Positions 17,823 to 26,115 of a DNA stretch of 64,000 nucleotides are shown here, piece by piece (the stretch's first letter is position 1; each line of letters begins with the position of its first letter). A model generated the notes under the pieces. It was not told the origin of the DNA. It did no database searches and saw only the letters and a list, made by a program, of their open reading frames with translations. The translations under genes and the position numbers were made by a program. Source of the DNA: Streptosporangium sp. NBC_01495 (GTDB lineage Bacteria; Actinomycetota; Actinomycetes; Streptosporangiales; Streptosporangiaceae); NCBI RefSeq assembly GCF_036250735.1, contig NZ_CP109430.1, forward strand, positions 9,486,001 through 9,550,000. Direction: 5' to 3'.

Positions 17823-19361
17823 TCAGCGGGCCCGCAGGACCACGATCGCCATGTCGTCGGCGCTCGGCTCGGGGGCGAAGTCCTGGACCGCGCGGCGGAT
17901 CCGCTCGGCGACCGCCCGCGCCGACAGTCCCGCGCACTCGGCCAGCAGCTTGGCCAGCCCCGCGTCGTCGTCGAGCAGCCGCCCGTCCCTGCGACGCTCG
18001 GTGACCCCGTCGGTCACCGCGAGAAGCACGTCACCGGGGTCGAGGTGGACGAGCTCCGCCTTGAAAGTCGCCTCGGGGAAGACGCCCAGCAGCGACTGCG
18101 AGGTCACCACGGCCTCCACGACGCCGCTGGGCCGCAGCCGCAGCGCCTCCGGGTGCCCGGCGGAGACCATCGCCACGTCCAGGCCGCTCGGCACGGGCGT
18201 GATCTCCCCGTGCAGCAGCGTCAGGAACCGGGCACGCTCGCCCTCGTCCAGGATGGCCTGGTTGAGGCGGTCGAGGACGGCGGCCACCCCGTACCCCTCC
18301 CGCGCGAGCAGGCGCAGGGTGTGGCGGGCGAGGCCGGTGACCGCGGCGGCCTCGGGGCCGGTCCCGCAGACGTCGCCCACCGCGAACCGCCAGGAACCGT
18401 CACCGGCCGCGAAGAGGTCGTAGAAGTCGCCGCCGACCTCGTTGGTCTCCCCGGCGGGCTCGTAGACCACCGCGGGGTCGAGACCGGGGATCTCGCCCGG
18501 CTCGTCGGGAGGGAGCAGGCTGCGCTGGAGCGCCCGGTTGGCCGCCGCCTGGGTGGCGTACAGCAGGGCGTTGTCGAGGGCGAGCGCGGCGCGGCGGCCG
18601 ATGTCCTCGGCGTACTGGAACACGTCCTCGGCGAACCGGTCGGGCCGCCCCAGGCACATCGCGCCCAGCGTGCGCCCGCGCGCGAGGAGCGGGATGACCA
18701 GCATCTGCGAGTCGGCGAGCTGCATGGACCCGCCGTCCTGCGGGATCTGGACACTGGCGAGCTCCTCCCGGAGTTCGTCGATGCGCCGCTCGTCGGTGTG
18801 CCAGAGGTAGGCTGGACGCTGCGGGCCGCCGCCGTTGCTCCATGTGTAGACGGCACACCAGGTGGCCAGCCGCGGCACCACGATCTGCGAGATGATCGCG
18901 GGCACCATGTCAGGGTCGAGGGTGCCCGCCAGGAGATCGCTGGCGTCGGCGAGAAAACCCATCCATATCGGCCCGCGGCTGGGTTCCTCGGCGGTCCACT
19001 CCGAGGACGGCCGTCCGGAGGAGCCGGGCAGCCGGATCCTGGCCCAGTGCGTGCGCTGCTGACCGGCGAAGGTGACACCCCATTCCTCCACCGGTACGGA
19101 CGGGGCGCCGGGGCTCCTCTCGGGGGCCTGCCTCTGGCGCACCTCGATCTGCAGCCCGTCGCCCAGATGGCTCCAGACGATCTCGAAGGGGACGTCGGTC
19201 ACCTGCGACGACAGGTCGGCGGCCAGCCGCTCGGCGACCCCCAGAACGGACGCGGCGGCCCAGGCGGTCATCACCTCGATGGTGAATCGCCTGGCGGCAG
19301 GGACGGCCGTGTGTCCCGGGGCGAAGGTCGCCGCCAGGACGGCGCGTGGAGCACTGGTCAC
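17823..19361 (-). CDS. SpoIIE/RsbU-type PP2C phosphatase with GAF domain
   Basis: 512 residues from GTG 19361. An N-terminal ~95-residue alpha/beta region resembles a degenerate RsbW-like ATPase fold (LAATFAPGHTAVPAARRF). It is followed by a GAF domain (~170-300, containing WCAVYTWSN and LVIPLLARGRTLGAMCLGRP) and a SpoIIE PP2C domain (EVGGDFYDLF, GDVCGTGPEAA, LLAVTDGVTERR, SADDMAIVVLRAR). Such enzymes dephosphorylate anti-anti-sigma proteins in partner-switching pathways. It is divergent from the poly-HAMP hybrid kinase, which may share its input. The start is less certain because the frame is open upstream. Confidence 0.85.
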   Translation of the reverse strand: MTSAPRAVLAATFAPGHTAVPAARRFTIEVMTAWAAASVLGVAERLAADLSSQVTDVPFEIVWSHLGDGLQIEVRQRQAPERSPGAPSVPVEEWGVTFAGQQRTHWARIRLPGSSGRPSSEWTAEEPSRGPIWMGFLADASDLLAGTLDPDMVPAIISQIVVPRLATWCAVYTWSNGGGPQRPAYLWHTDERRIDELREELASVQIPQDGGSMQLADSQMLVIPLLARGRTLGAMCLGRPDRFAEDVFQYAEDIGRRAALALDNALLYATQAAANRALQRSLLPPDEPGEIPGLDPAVVYEPAGETNEVGGDFYDLFAAGDGSWRFAVGDVCGTGPEAAAVTGLARHTLRLLAREGYGVAAVLDRLNQAILDEGERARFLTLLHGEITPVPSGLDVAMVSAGHPEALRLRPSGVVEAVVTSQSLLGVFPEATFKAELVHLDPGDVLLAVTDGVTERRRDGRLLDDDAGLAKLLAECAGLSARAVAERIRRAVQDFAPEPSADDMAIVVLRAR

Positions 19362-19481
19362 TGTTCCGTGACTACCACACTTCCCGTTGACATGGGGTGA
19401 ATCGAAGGTGGGACTACACATTGCGCACCGTGACAGACTGGGGTGACTCACGGCTGCGCCCCCGGGAGTCAAGGAGGTCAT

Positions 19482-22400
19482 ATGACCACGGTCAACACCG
19501 TGCCCGACGTCGAGGAGCGACGTTACAGCGAATCGGATCTGCGACCGATCCTGCAGACGCTCATCACCTGGCGCGACGGTGACTTCCGCCGCCGGGTGCC
19601 CCACGCCCCGCCCGGAATCCTCAGCGAGATCCGCCTGCTGCTCAACGAGGTGGCCGATCGCCGCGAGCACCTGGCCAACGAGCTGCACCGGGTCCGCCGC
19701 GAGGTGGTCAAGGAGGGCCGCTTCGGCGAGCGCCTCACCCCCGGTCCCGGCGTGGGTTCGTGGGCCGAGAGCGTCGACTCGGTCAACACGCTGATCGACG
19801 CGCTCGTGGGCCCGGTCAGCGGGGCCGCGGACGTGATCGACGCGGTGGCCAAGGGTGATCTGTCCCGCCGGATCGATCTCGACCGCAGTGCCAGGGGCGA
19901 GGTGCGCCGCCTCGGCAAGGCGATCAACGGCATGGTCGACCAGCTGTCGCTGTTCACGTCCGAGGTGACGCGGGTGGCCAGGGAGGTCGGGACCGAGGGC
20001 CGCCTGGGCGGCCGGGCGAACGTGCGCGGCATGTCGGGAAGCTGGCGCGACCTCACCGAGGCCGTCAACACCATGTCCAGCCGCGTCTCCGCGCAGGTCC
20101 GCGACATCGCCGCGGTGACCACCGGGGTCGCGCGGGGCGACCTGAGCCGCAAGGTAACCGTCGACGCGGTCGGCGAGATGTTCGAGCTGAAGAACACCGT
20201 CAACACCATGGTCGACCAGTTGCTGGCGTTCGCCGAGGAGGTCACCCGGGTCGCCCGCGAGGTCGGCACCGAGGGCCAGCTCGGCGGCCAGGCGCAGGTG
20301 CGCGGCGTGTCAGGCGTGTGGAAGGACCTCACCGACAACGTCAACGTGATGGCGGGCAACCTGACCACCCAGGTCCGCGCCATCGCGGCGGTGTCCACGG
20401 CGGTGGCGCAGGGCGACCTGTCCAAGAAGATCACCGCGGACGCCCAGGGCGAGATCCTGCAGCTCAAGGACACCCTGAACACCATGGTGGACCAGCTGTC
20501 GATGTTCGCCGACGAGGTCACCCGCGTCGCCCGCGAGGTCGGCACCGAGGGCCAGCTCGGCGGCCAGGCCCGCGTACGCGGCGTCTCCGGGGTCTGGAAG
20601 GACCTCACCGACAACGTCAACTTCATGGCCAACAACCTGACGTACCAGGTCCGCAACATCGCCGAGGTCACCACCGCCGTCGCCAACGGAGACCTGACCC
20701 GCAAGATCGACGTCGACGCGCAGGGCGAGATCCTCGCGCTGAAGACCACGATCAACACCATGGTCGACCAGCTGTCGTCCTTCGCCTCCGAGGTGAGCCG
20801 GGTCGCCCGCGAGGTCGGCTCGGAGGGCCAGCTCGGCGGTCAGGCGCAGGTGCCCGGTGTCTCCGGCACCTGGAAGGACCTCACCGACAACGTCAACGTG
20901 ATGGCGAACAACCTGACCACCCAGGTGCGCCAGATCGCCGCGGTGTCCACGGCCGTCGCCCAGGGCAACCTGTCCAAGAAGATCACCGCGGACGCCCAGG
21001 GCGAGATCCTGCAGCTCAAGGACACCCTGAACACCATGGTGGACCAGCTGTCGATGTTCGCCGACGAGGTCACCCGCGTCGCCCGCGAGGTCGGCACCGA
21101 GGGCCAGCTCGGCGGCCAGGCCCGCGTACGCGGCGTCTCCGGGGTCTGGAAGGACCTCACCGACAACGTCAACTCCATGGCCAACAACCTGACGTACCAG
21201 GTCCGCAACATCGCCGAGGTCACCACCGCCGTCGCGTCGGGCAACCTGACGCGCAAGATCGACGTGAACGCGCAGGGCGAGATCCTCGCGCTGAAGACCA
21301 CGATCAACACGATGGTCGACCAGCTGTCGTCCTTCGGCGCGGAGGTCACCCGGGTCGCCCGCGAGGTCGGTTCCGAGGGCAAGCTGGGCGGCCAGGCCCG
21401 CGTCGAGGGCGCCGAGGGCATCTGGAAGCGCCTCACCGACAACGTCAACGAGCTCGCCGCCCGCCTGACCACCCAGGTGCGCGCCATCGCCGAGGTCACC
21501 ACCGCCGTCGCCACCGGCGACCTGACCCGCTCCATCACCGTCGACGCCGAGGGCGAGATCGGCGAGCTGAAGGACAACATCAACATGATGGTGGCGGTGC
21601 TGCGCGACACCACCACCGCCAACCAGGAGCAGGACTGGCTGAAGTCCAACCTGGCGAGGATCTCCCGCCTCATGCAGGGCCACCGCGACCTCATGGAGGT
21701 CGCCAAGCTCATCATGAGCGAGCTGACCCCGCTGGTGTCGGCGAGCTACGGCGCCTTCTACCTCGCCGAGCCCACCGGCGACCGCGACCTGCACCTCATC
21801 GCCGGGTACGGCGCCCGTCCCGGCAACGGCCCCCGGCAGCGGTTCGCGACCGGCGAGGGCATCGTGGGCCAGGCCGCGATGGAGGGCAGGGGGATCATCC
21901 TCGGCAACGTGCCCGCCCGCTACCTGACCGTCGACACCGGCCTCAGCACCTCCACGCCCGCGCAGATCGTCGTGCTGCCGGTCCTGTTCGAGACACAGGT
22001 GCTCGGCGTCCTGGAGCTGGCCTCGTTCAGCGAGTTCAGCGAGGTCCACCACGACTTCCTGAACCAGCTCGTCGAGACCATCGGCGTCACGATGAACACG
22101 ATCATCGCCAACTCCAGGACCGAGGACCTGCTGACCGAGTCGCAGCGCCTCACCACCGAGCTGCAGGAGCGTTCCGACGAGCTCCAGCGCCAGCAGGAGG
22201 AGCTGCGCCGCTCCAACGCCGAGCTGGAGGACAAGGCCGCGCTGCTGGCCAAGCAGAACCGGGCCATCGAGATCCAGAACTTCCAGATCGAGCAGGCCCG
22301 CCGCACGCTGGAGGAGCGCGCCGAGCAGCTCGCGGTCTCCTCGCGCTACAAGTCCGAGTTCCTCGCCAACATGTCCCACGAGCTGCGCACCCCGCTGAAC

Positions 22401-23654
22401 AGCCTCCTCGTGCTGGCCAAGCTGCTCACCGAGAACGCCGAGGGCAACCTCACCGCCCAGCAGGTGGAGTTCGCCAGGACCATCCACGGCGCCGGCTCCG
22501 CCCTGCTGCAGCTGATCAACGACATCCTCGACCTGTCGAAGGTCGAGGCCGGCCGGATGGACATCCATCCCCAGCAGATCTCGCTGCCCAAGCTCGTCGA
22601 CTACTTCGAGGCCACCTTCGCGCCGCTCGCCCAGGACAAGGGCCTGTCGTTCACCGTCGAGGTCGACCCGTCGATCCCGCAGGAGCTCCGTACCGACGAG
22701 CAGCGCCTCCAGCAGGTGCTGCGCAACCTGCTCTCCAACGCGATCAAGTTCACCCCCAAGGGAGAGGTGCGGCTGCGCGTGATCCACGCCAGGCGCGCCG
22801 TCGCCTTCGTGGACGACACCCTGCGCGGCGCCGACGGCATCCTCGCCTTCGAGGTGGTCGACACCGGCATCGGGATCGCCTCCGACAAGCTGGAGGTCAT
22901 CTTCGAGGCGTTCCGCCAGGCCGACGGGACCACCAGCCGCAAGTACGGGGGGACGGGCCTGGGCCTGTCCATCTGCCGTGAGATCGCCCGCCTGCTCGGC
23001 GGCGAGATCCACGTGATCAGCGAGGTCGGCGAGGGCAGCACCTTCACCCTCTACCTGCCCCCGTCGTACGGCGGCCCGCTGGCCTCGCGCGACGGCGGGG
23101 CGAGCGCCCCCTCCTCCCCCCGCAACCCGGCGCTCATCGGCGTGCTGGAGGAGTCCGACGAACTGCCGGAGCTCACGCTCAACGACGACATGCCCCTGCC
23201 GCAGTTCCCGCAGGGCGAGGGCAAGCCGTGGAAGGGCGACGACCCGCTGACCGGGGCGAAGATCCTGATCGTGGACGACGACATCCGCAACGTGTTCGCG
23301 CTGACCAGCGTGCTCGAACGCTACGGCTCCACGGTGATCTACGCGGAGAACGGCCGCGAGGGCATCGAGCAGCTCGAACGCAACGAGGACGTCGCCCTCG
23401 TCCTGATGGACATCATGATGCCGGAGATGGACGGCTGGGCCACCACCTCCGCGATCCGCCGGATGCCCCAGTTCGCGGACCTGCCGATCATCGCGCTAAC
23501 CGCTAAGGTCATGCGAGGCGACCGGGAGAAAAGCATCGCGTCCGGCGCCTCCGACTACGTGCCCAAGCCCGTCGACGTCGACCGCCTGCTGGAAAGGCTG
23601 CGCGGCTGGCTGACCCGGGGCAAGCCGGCCGGCGACTCCAACGAAGGCGTGTGA
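19482..23654 (+). CDS. Soluble poly-HAMP hybrid sensor histidine kinase (HAMP array-GAF-HisKA-HATPase-REC)
   Basis: 1390 residues from ATG 19482 with AAGGAGG eight bases upstream. There is no membrane helix. From ~105 to ~715 a string of about seven 92-residue HAMP-type units repeats (motifs [35 protein letters not shown]). Next come a GAF domain (~745-890), a long coiled coil (~890-955), HisKA with phospho-acceptor His966 ([13 protein letters not shown]), HATPase_c ([37 protein letters not shown]) and a receiver with Asp1310 ([12 protein letters not shown]). This layout matches fungal group III osmosensing hybrid kinases (Nik1/Os-1) and their bacterial relatives. Four bases ahead of the response regulator gene, so co-transcribed. 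Confidence 0.93.
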   Translation: MTTVNTVPDVEERRYSESDLRPILQTLITWRDGDFRRRVPHAPPGILSEIRLLLNEVADRREHLANELHRVRREVVKEGRFGERLTPGPGVGSWAESVDSVNTLIDALVGPVSGAADVIDAVAKGDLSRRIDLDRSARGEVRRLGKAINGMVDQLSLFTSEVTRVAREVGTEGRLGGRANVRGMSGSWRDLTEAVNTMSSRVSAQVRDIAAVTTGVARGDLSRKVTVDAVGEMFELKNTVNTMVDQLLAFAEEVTRVAREVGTEGQLGGQAQVRGVSGVWKDLTDNVNVMAGNLTTQVRAIAAVSTAVAQGDLSKKITADAQGEILQLKDTLNTMVDQLSMFADEVTRVAREVGTEGQLGGQARVRGVSGVWKDLTDNVNFMANNLTYQVRNIAEVTTAVANGDLTRKIDVDAQGEILALKTTINTMVDQLSSFASEVSRVAREVGSEGQLGGQAQVPGVSGTWKDLTDNVNVMANNLTTQVRQIAAVSTAVAQGNLSKKITADAQGEILQLKDTLNTMVDQLSMFADEVTRVAREVGTEGQLGGQARVRGVSGVWKDLTDNVNSMANNLTYQVRNIAEVTTAVASGNLTRKIDVNAQGEILALKTTINTMVDQLSSFGAEVTRVAREVGSEGKLGGQARVEGAEGIWKRLTDNVNELAARLTTQVRAIAEVTTAVATGDLTRSITVDAEGEIGELKDNINMMVAVLRDTTTANQEQDWLKSNLARISRLMQGHRDLMEVAKLIMSELTPLVSASYGAFYLAEPTGDRDLHLIAGYGARPGNGPRQRFATGEGIVGQAAMEGRGIILGNVPARYLTVDTGLSTSTPAQIVVLPVLFETQVLGVLELASFSEFSEVHHDFLNQLVETIGVTMNTIIANSRTEDLLTESQRLTTELQERSDELQRQQEELRRSNAELEDKAALLAKQNRAIEIQNFQIEQARRTLEERAEQLAVSSRYKSEFLANMSHELRTPLNSLLVLAKLLTENAEGNLTAQQVEFARTIHGAGSALLQLINDILDLSKVEAGRMDIHPQQISLPKLVDYFEATFAPLAQDKGLSFTVEVDPSIPQELRTDEQRLQQVLRNLLSNAIKFTPKGEVRLRVIHARRAVAFVDDTLRGADGILAFEVVDTGIGIASDKLEVIFEAFRQADGTTSRKYGGTGLGLSICREIARLLGGEIHVISEVGEGSTFTLYLPPSYGGPLASRDGGASAPSSPRNPALIGVLEESDELPELTLNDDMPLPQFPQGEGKPWKGDDPLTGAKILIVDDDIRNVFALTSVLERYGSTVIYAENGREGIEQLERNEDVALVLMDIMMPEMDGWATTSAIRRMPQFADLPIIALTAKVMRGDREKSIASGASDYVPKPVDVDRLLERLRGWLTRGKPAGDSNEGV
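20416..21174 (+). repeat. 552-bp-spaced near-identical duplication inside the HAMP array
   Basis: Bases 20416-20622 and 20968-21174 are identical over 207 bp, and identity continues for about 60 more with one mismatch. The spacing of 552 bp equals two 92-residue HAMP units, so a two-HAMP block was duplicated or gene-converted recently compared with the more divergent outer units. Confidence 0.85.
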
Positions 23655-23657
23655 TCG

Positions 23658-24290
23658 ATGCCGGACAGAGCCAAGATCCTCCTGGTGGACGACCGGGAGG
23701 AGAACCTGATCGCGCTCGAGGCCATTCTCAGCTCGCTCGATCTGATACCCGTCCGGGCGAAGTCGGGGGAGGAGGCGCTGAAGGCCCTGCTCGGCACGGA
23801 GTTCGCGCTGATCCTGCTTGACGTCCGCATGCCGGGCATGGACGGGTTCGAGACGGCGGCCCACATCAAGCGCCGCGAGCGCACCCGCAACATCCCGATC
23901 ATCTTCCTGACCGTGGTCGACAGCGCGCCCGACTACGCCTTCCGCAGCTACGCGGCGGGCGCCGTCGACTACCTCACCAAGCCCTTCGACCCGTGGGTGC
24001 TGCGGGCCAAGGTCGCGGTGTTCGTGGAGCTCTACAACATGAACCGCAGGCTGTCCGAGCAGGCCACCCTGCTCCGCGAGCGCCTCGCCACGGAGCTGCC
24101 GCCCGGTGAGGCGTCCGACCAGGCCGCCGTGCTGCCCGAGCTGTCCAGGCGCCTGACCGCCGTCGAGGAGGAGCTCGGCCGGGTCGTCGAGCTGGCCCGC
24201 AAGAGCGGCGACCCCGGTCTCACGGGGCCGATGGCCGACCTGTCCAACCGCCTCGACCACCTGCGCGCGGGCTTCGACGCCCTTACCTGA
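23658..24290 (+). CDS. Response regulator: receiver domain plus helical output region
   Basis: 210 residues. The receiver domain has DD (11-12), phospho-acceptor Asp55 (LILLDVRMPGMDG), Thr in FLTVVDS and Lys in YLTKPFDP. Residues ~120-210 are helical with coiled-coil character (RRLSEQATLLRERL, LSRRLTAVEEELGRVVELARK) and no DNA-binding motif, so output is probably by protein contact. It starts four bases after the hybrid kinase stop, making it the likely final acceptor in that phosphorelay. No partner output gene is directly visible besides the divergent SpoIIE phosphatase. Confidence 0.9.
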   Translation: MPDRAKILLVDDREENLIALEAILSSLDLIPVRAKSGEEALKALLGTEFALILLDVRMPGMDGFETAAHIKRRERTRNIPIIFLTVVDSAPDYAFRSYAAGAVDYLTKPFDPWVLRAKVAVFVELYNMNRRLSEQATLLRERLATELPPGEASDQAAVLPELSRRLTAVEEELGRVVELARKSGDPGLTGPMADLSNRLDHLRAGFDALT

Positions 24291-24310
24291 CGGGCGTTCC
24301 CCCAGCGCGA

Positions 24311-24520
24311 TCCTGAGCACGGCGCGCGGTGCGCGTCTCAGCGGCGGGCGCGCTCCAGGGGTCCTGAGCGCGGCGCGCTGTGCGCGTCTCAGCGCGGTGC
24401 GCGCTCCAAGGACCCGAGCGCCAGGGCCCTCCAAGGACCCGAAGCGCCGAGCGCGCTCCAAGGGTCCTGGGCTGCTGCCTGCTGTACGCGTCGCCTCAGC
24501 GGCGGGCGCGCTCCAGGGCG
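24311..24520. repeat. Repeats carrying the 3' end of the NYN gene at a convergent junction
   Basis: TCAGCGGCGGGCGCGCTCCA plus GGG occurs identically at 24338-24360 and at 24496-24518, where it is the stop and last codons (ALERARR) of the reverse-strand NYN gene. Degenerate copies (GCGCGCTCCAAGG) lie at ~24400 and ~24452. A ~52-bp super-unit starting TCCTGAGC is visible twice. Confidence 0.75.
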
Positions 24521-25743
24521 TCCCAGAAGCCGCGGCGCAGGGCGTGGCGGACCTCGTCGTGCAGGAGGAAGTCGATCGGCAGGGAGGAACCCTGGAGCAG
24601 GCGCGCCTCCAGGTCCGAGGGCATCCGGGGCTTGCGGGCCAGGACCGCCTCCAGCCACAGGGCGGGCGCGTCCTTGGCCACGGACTCGCCGAAGTCGTGG
24701 CCTTCCTTGTGGGCGGCCTGCACCGCGTCGGAGAGGGTCGTCGCGGCGCCGGTCCCTGTTCCTGTTCCGGTGCTCTGCAGCGGCACCGGGGCCGGTTGGG
24801 GGCCGGTGTAGGCGCCCATCTGCGGCGGGGCCTGGTAGCTCGGCATGCTGCCGGTGTTGCCCATCGAGTACTGCGGCGCGGCCGGCAGCGGGCCGGTCTG
24901 GGTGCTGACCGCGGCGTGCGAGGGCGTGGAGGCGGGCGGGGGTGGCGGGGGTGGCGGAGACGGAGGCGGTGGTGGTGGTGGTGCGGCGGGAGCGGCCTGG
25001 GGGATCGGCGACTCCTGGGTGTAGCTCTGGTAGGCGGAGGGGAGCGCGGGCTGGGCGTGGGCCGCGCGGGACGTCTGGACCGCGGGGATGGGACTGGTGG
25101 CCGGGGCGCCGTTGCTCACGCCGATGCCACCGGTGCCACGGGAGGTGACGGACTGGCCGTTGGTGGCGCCGTGCTGGTGGCCGTTGGTCGCCAGGGCGGG
25201 AGGCTCGCCGCTGAGCAGGCTGACGTGCGGGCGCAGGTGACCGGCGCCGATCTCGATCAGGTCGTCGCACTCCTGGCGCAGCGTACGGGAGACGGCCCAG
25301 CTGCCGTCGGCGCTGATGTGCACCACGGTGACCCGGACGCCGAGATCCTGGGCGTCGCAGACGACCTGCGCCAGGTCCTCGTCACCGCTGACCACGACCG
25401 CGTCGCAGACCGCGCCGTTGCGGGCCAGCGTCATCAGGTCGCGGTGGACCTGGGCGTCGACGCCCTCGCGGCGGCCGGGGCGGATGCGCGACAGGCGGAG
25501 CTTGAGGCCGGGAATGTCGGCCAGCGTGTCGTGCTCCGGGGTCCGGCGGCCCTCCACGGTCGCCTCGTACCAGTAGCAGCGCAGCAGCGGCAGGCCGGTG
25601 CGCTCCCTCGACAACTTGTTGAGCAGCTGGAGCAGCCCCGGGTAGTCCCAGGAGACGGACTCGCGGTGGCGGGTACCGTGCACCGCCATCGCGCCGTCGG
25701 CCAGCAGGTAGCCGGCGTCCACGAACAGCGCGCAACGATCCAC
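24496..25743 (-). CDS. NYN-domain (PIN-like) protein with long Pro-rich linker
   Basis: 415 residues. The N-terminal NYN domain (1-~180) has the acidic PIN-fold residues: FVDAGYLL (Asp9), the region around GVDAQVHRDLMTLA, and VVSGDEDLAQVV. This fold is a Mg2+-dependent RNase in many members. A central disordered stretch (~195-345) is rich in Ala, Pro, Ser and Gly with two runs of seven to nine prolines. A conserved C-terminal helical domain (~345-415, EGHDFGESVAKDAPALWLEA) follows. Probably a cytoplasmic RNA-processing or regulatory nuclease. GTG start preceded by GGAAGG. Confidence 0.88.
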   Translation of the reverse strand: MDRCALFVDAGYLLADGAMAVHGTRHRESVSWDYPGLLQLLNKLSRERTGLPLLRCYWYEATVEGRRTPEHDTLADIPGLKLRLSRIRPGRREGVDAQVHRDLMTLARNGAVCDAVVVSGDEDLAQVVCDAQDLGVRVTVVHISADGSWAVSRTLRQECDDLIEIGAGHLRPHVSLLSGEPPALATNGHQHGATNGQSVTSRGTGGIGVSNGAPATSPIPAVQTSRAAHAQPALPSAYQSYTQESPIPQAAPAAPPPPPPPSPPPPPPPPASTPSHAAVSTQTGPLPAAPQYSMGNTGSMPSYQAPPQMGAYTGPQPAPVPLQSTGTGTGTGAATTLSDAVQAAHKEGHDFGESVAKDAPALWLEAVLARKPRMPSDLEARLLQGSSLPIDFLLHDEVRHALRRGFWDALERARR

Positions 25744-26115
25744 ACGACACCGCCCTTCCTACGTGGCCCGATCCTTCGGTTCAGACAAGCCTGAAAGAAC
25801 CCCTAAGAGACCGGACAGACGGCCCTTCCTCAGGGTAATCAAGCAGCTGACCATCCGAGGGTGAATCCCGACGATTCCACCCGCGCTCGACCATACGCTG
25901 GATCGTTCACGCAGACCGTACCAGTTTGTCCCGTTCGTGAACCCCCTCGGCGAGGTGCCGCTCGTTCGGGTTTCCCGCCGTCCCGCCACCCGTGTCCCGG
26001 GCCTCCGCGTGACCCCTTCACCGCACAACGGACCCGGGCGAACTGTGCGCCCCTCTCCCCCCATCGACGCCGTAACCGGACATCTCCTCCACGGCACCGC
26101 TGACGCCTCGGGCCG
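25744..26115. other. 372-bp intergenic region, no gene recognised
   Basis: Lies between two reverse-strand genes. It probably carries the promoter of the NYN gene on the reverse strand: TGGTACGGT, an extended -10-like element, falls near 25915-25925. It also holds a 7-bp inverted repeat (GTTCACG 25905-25911, CGTGAAC 25936-25942). Nothing else stands out. Confidence 0.4.

Noticed and set aside
20310-23012. A 900-codon open frame on the reverse strand under the hybrid kinase
   Set aside because: A mirror of the strongly coding forward frame in high-GC DNA; its Val/Leu/Gly/Asp-rich sequence has no domain and the forward product is certain.
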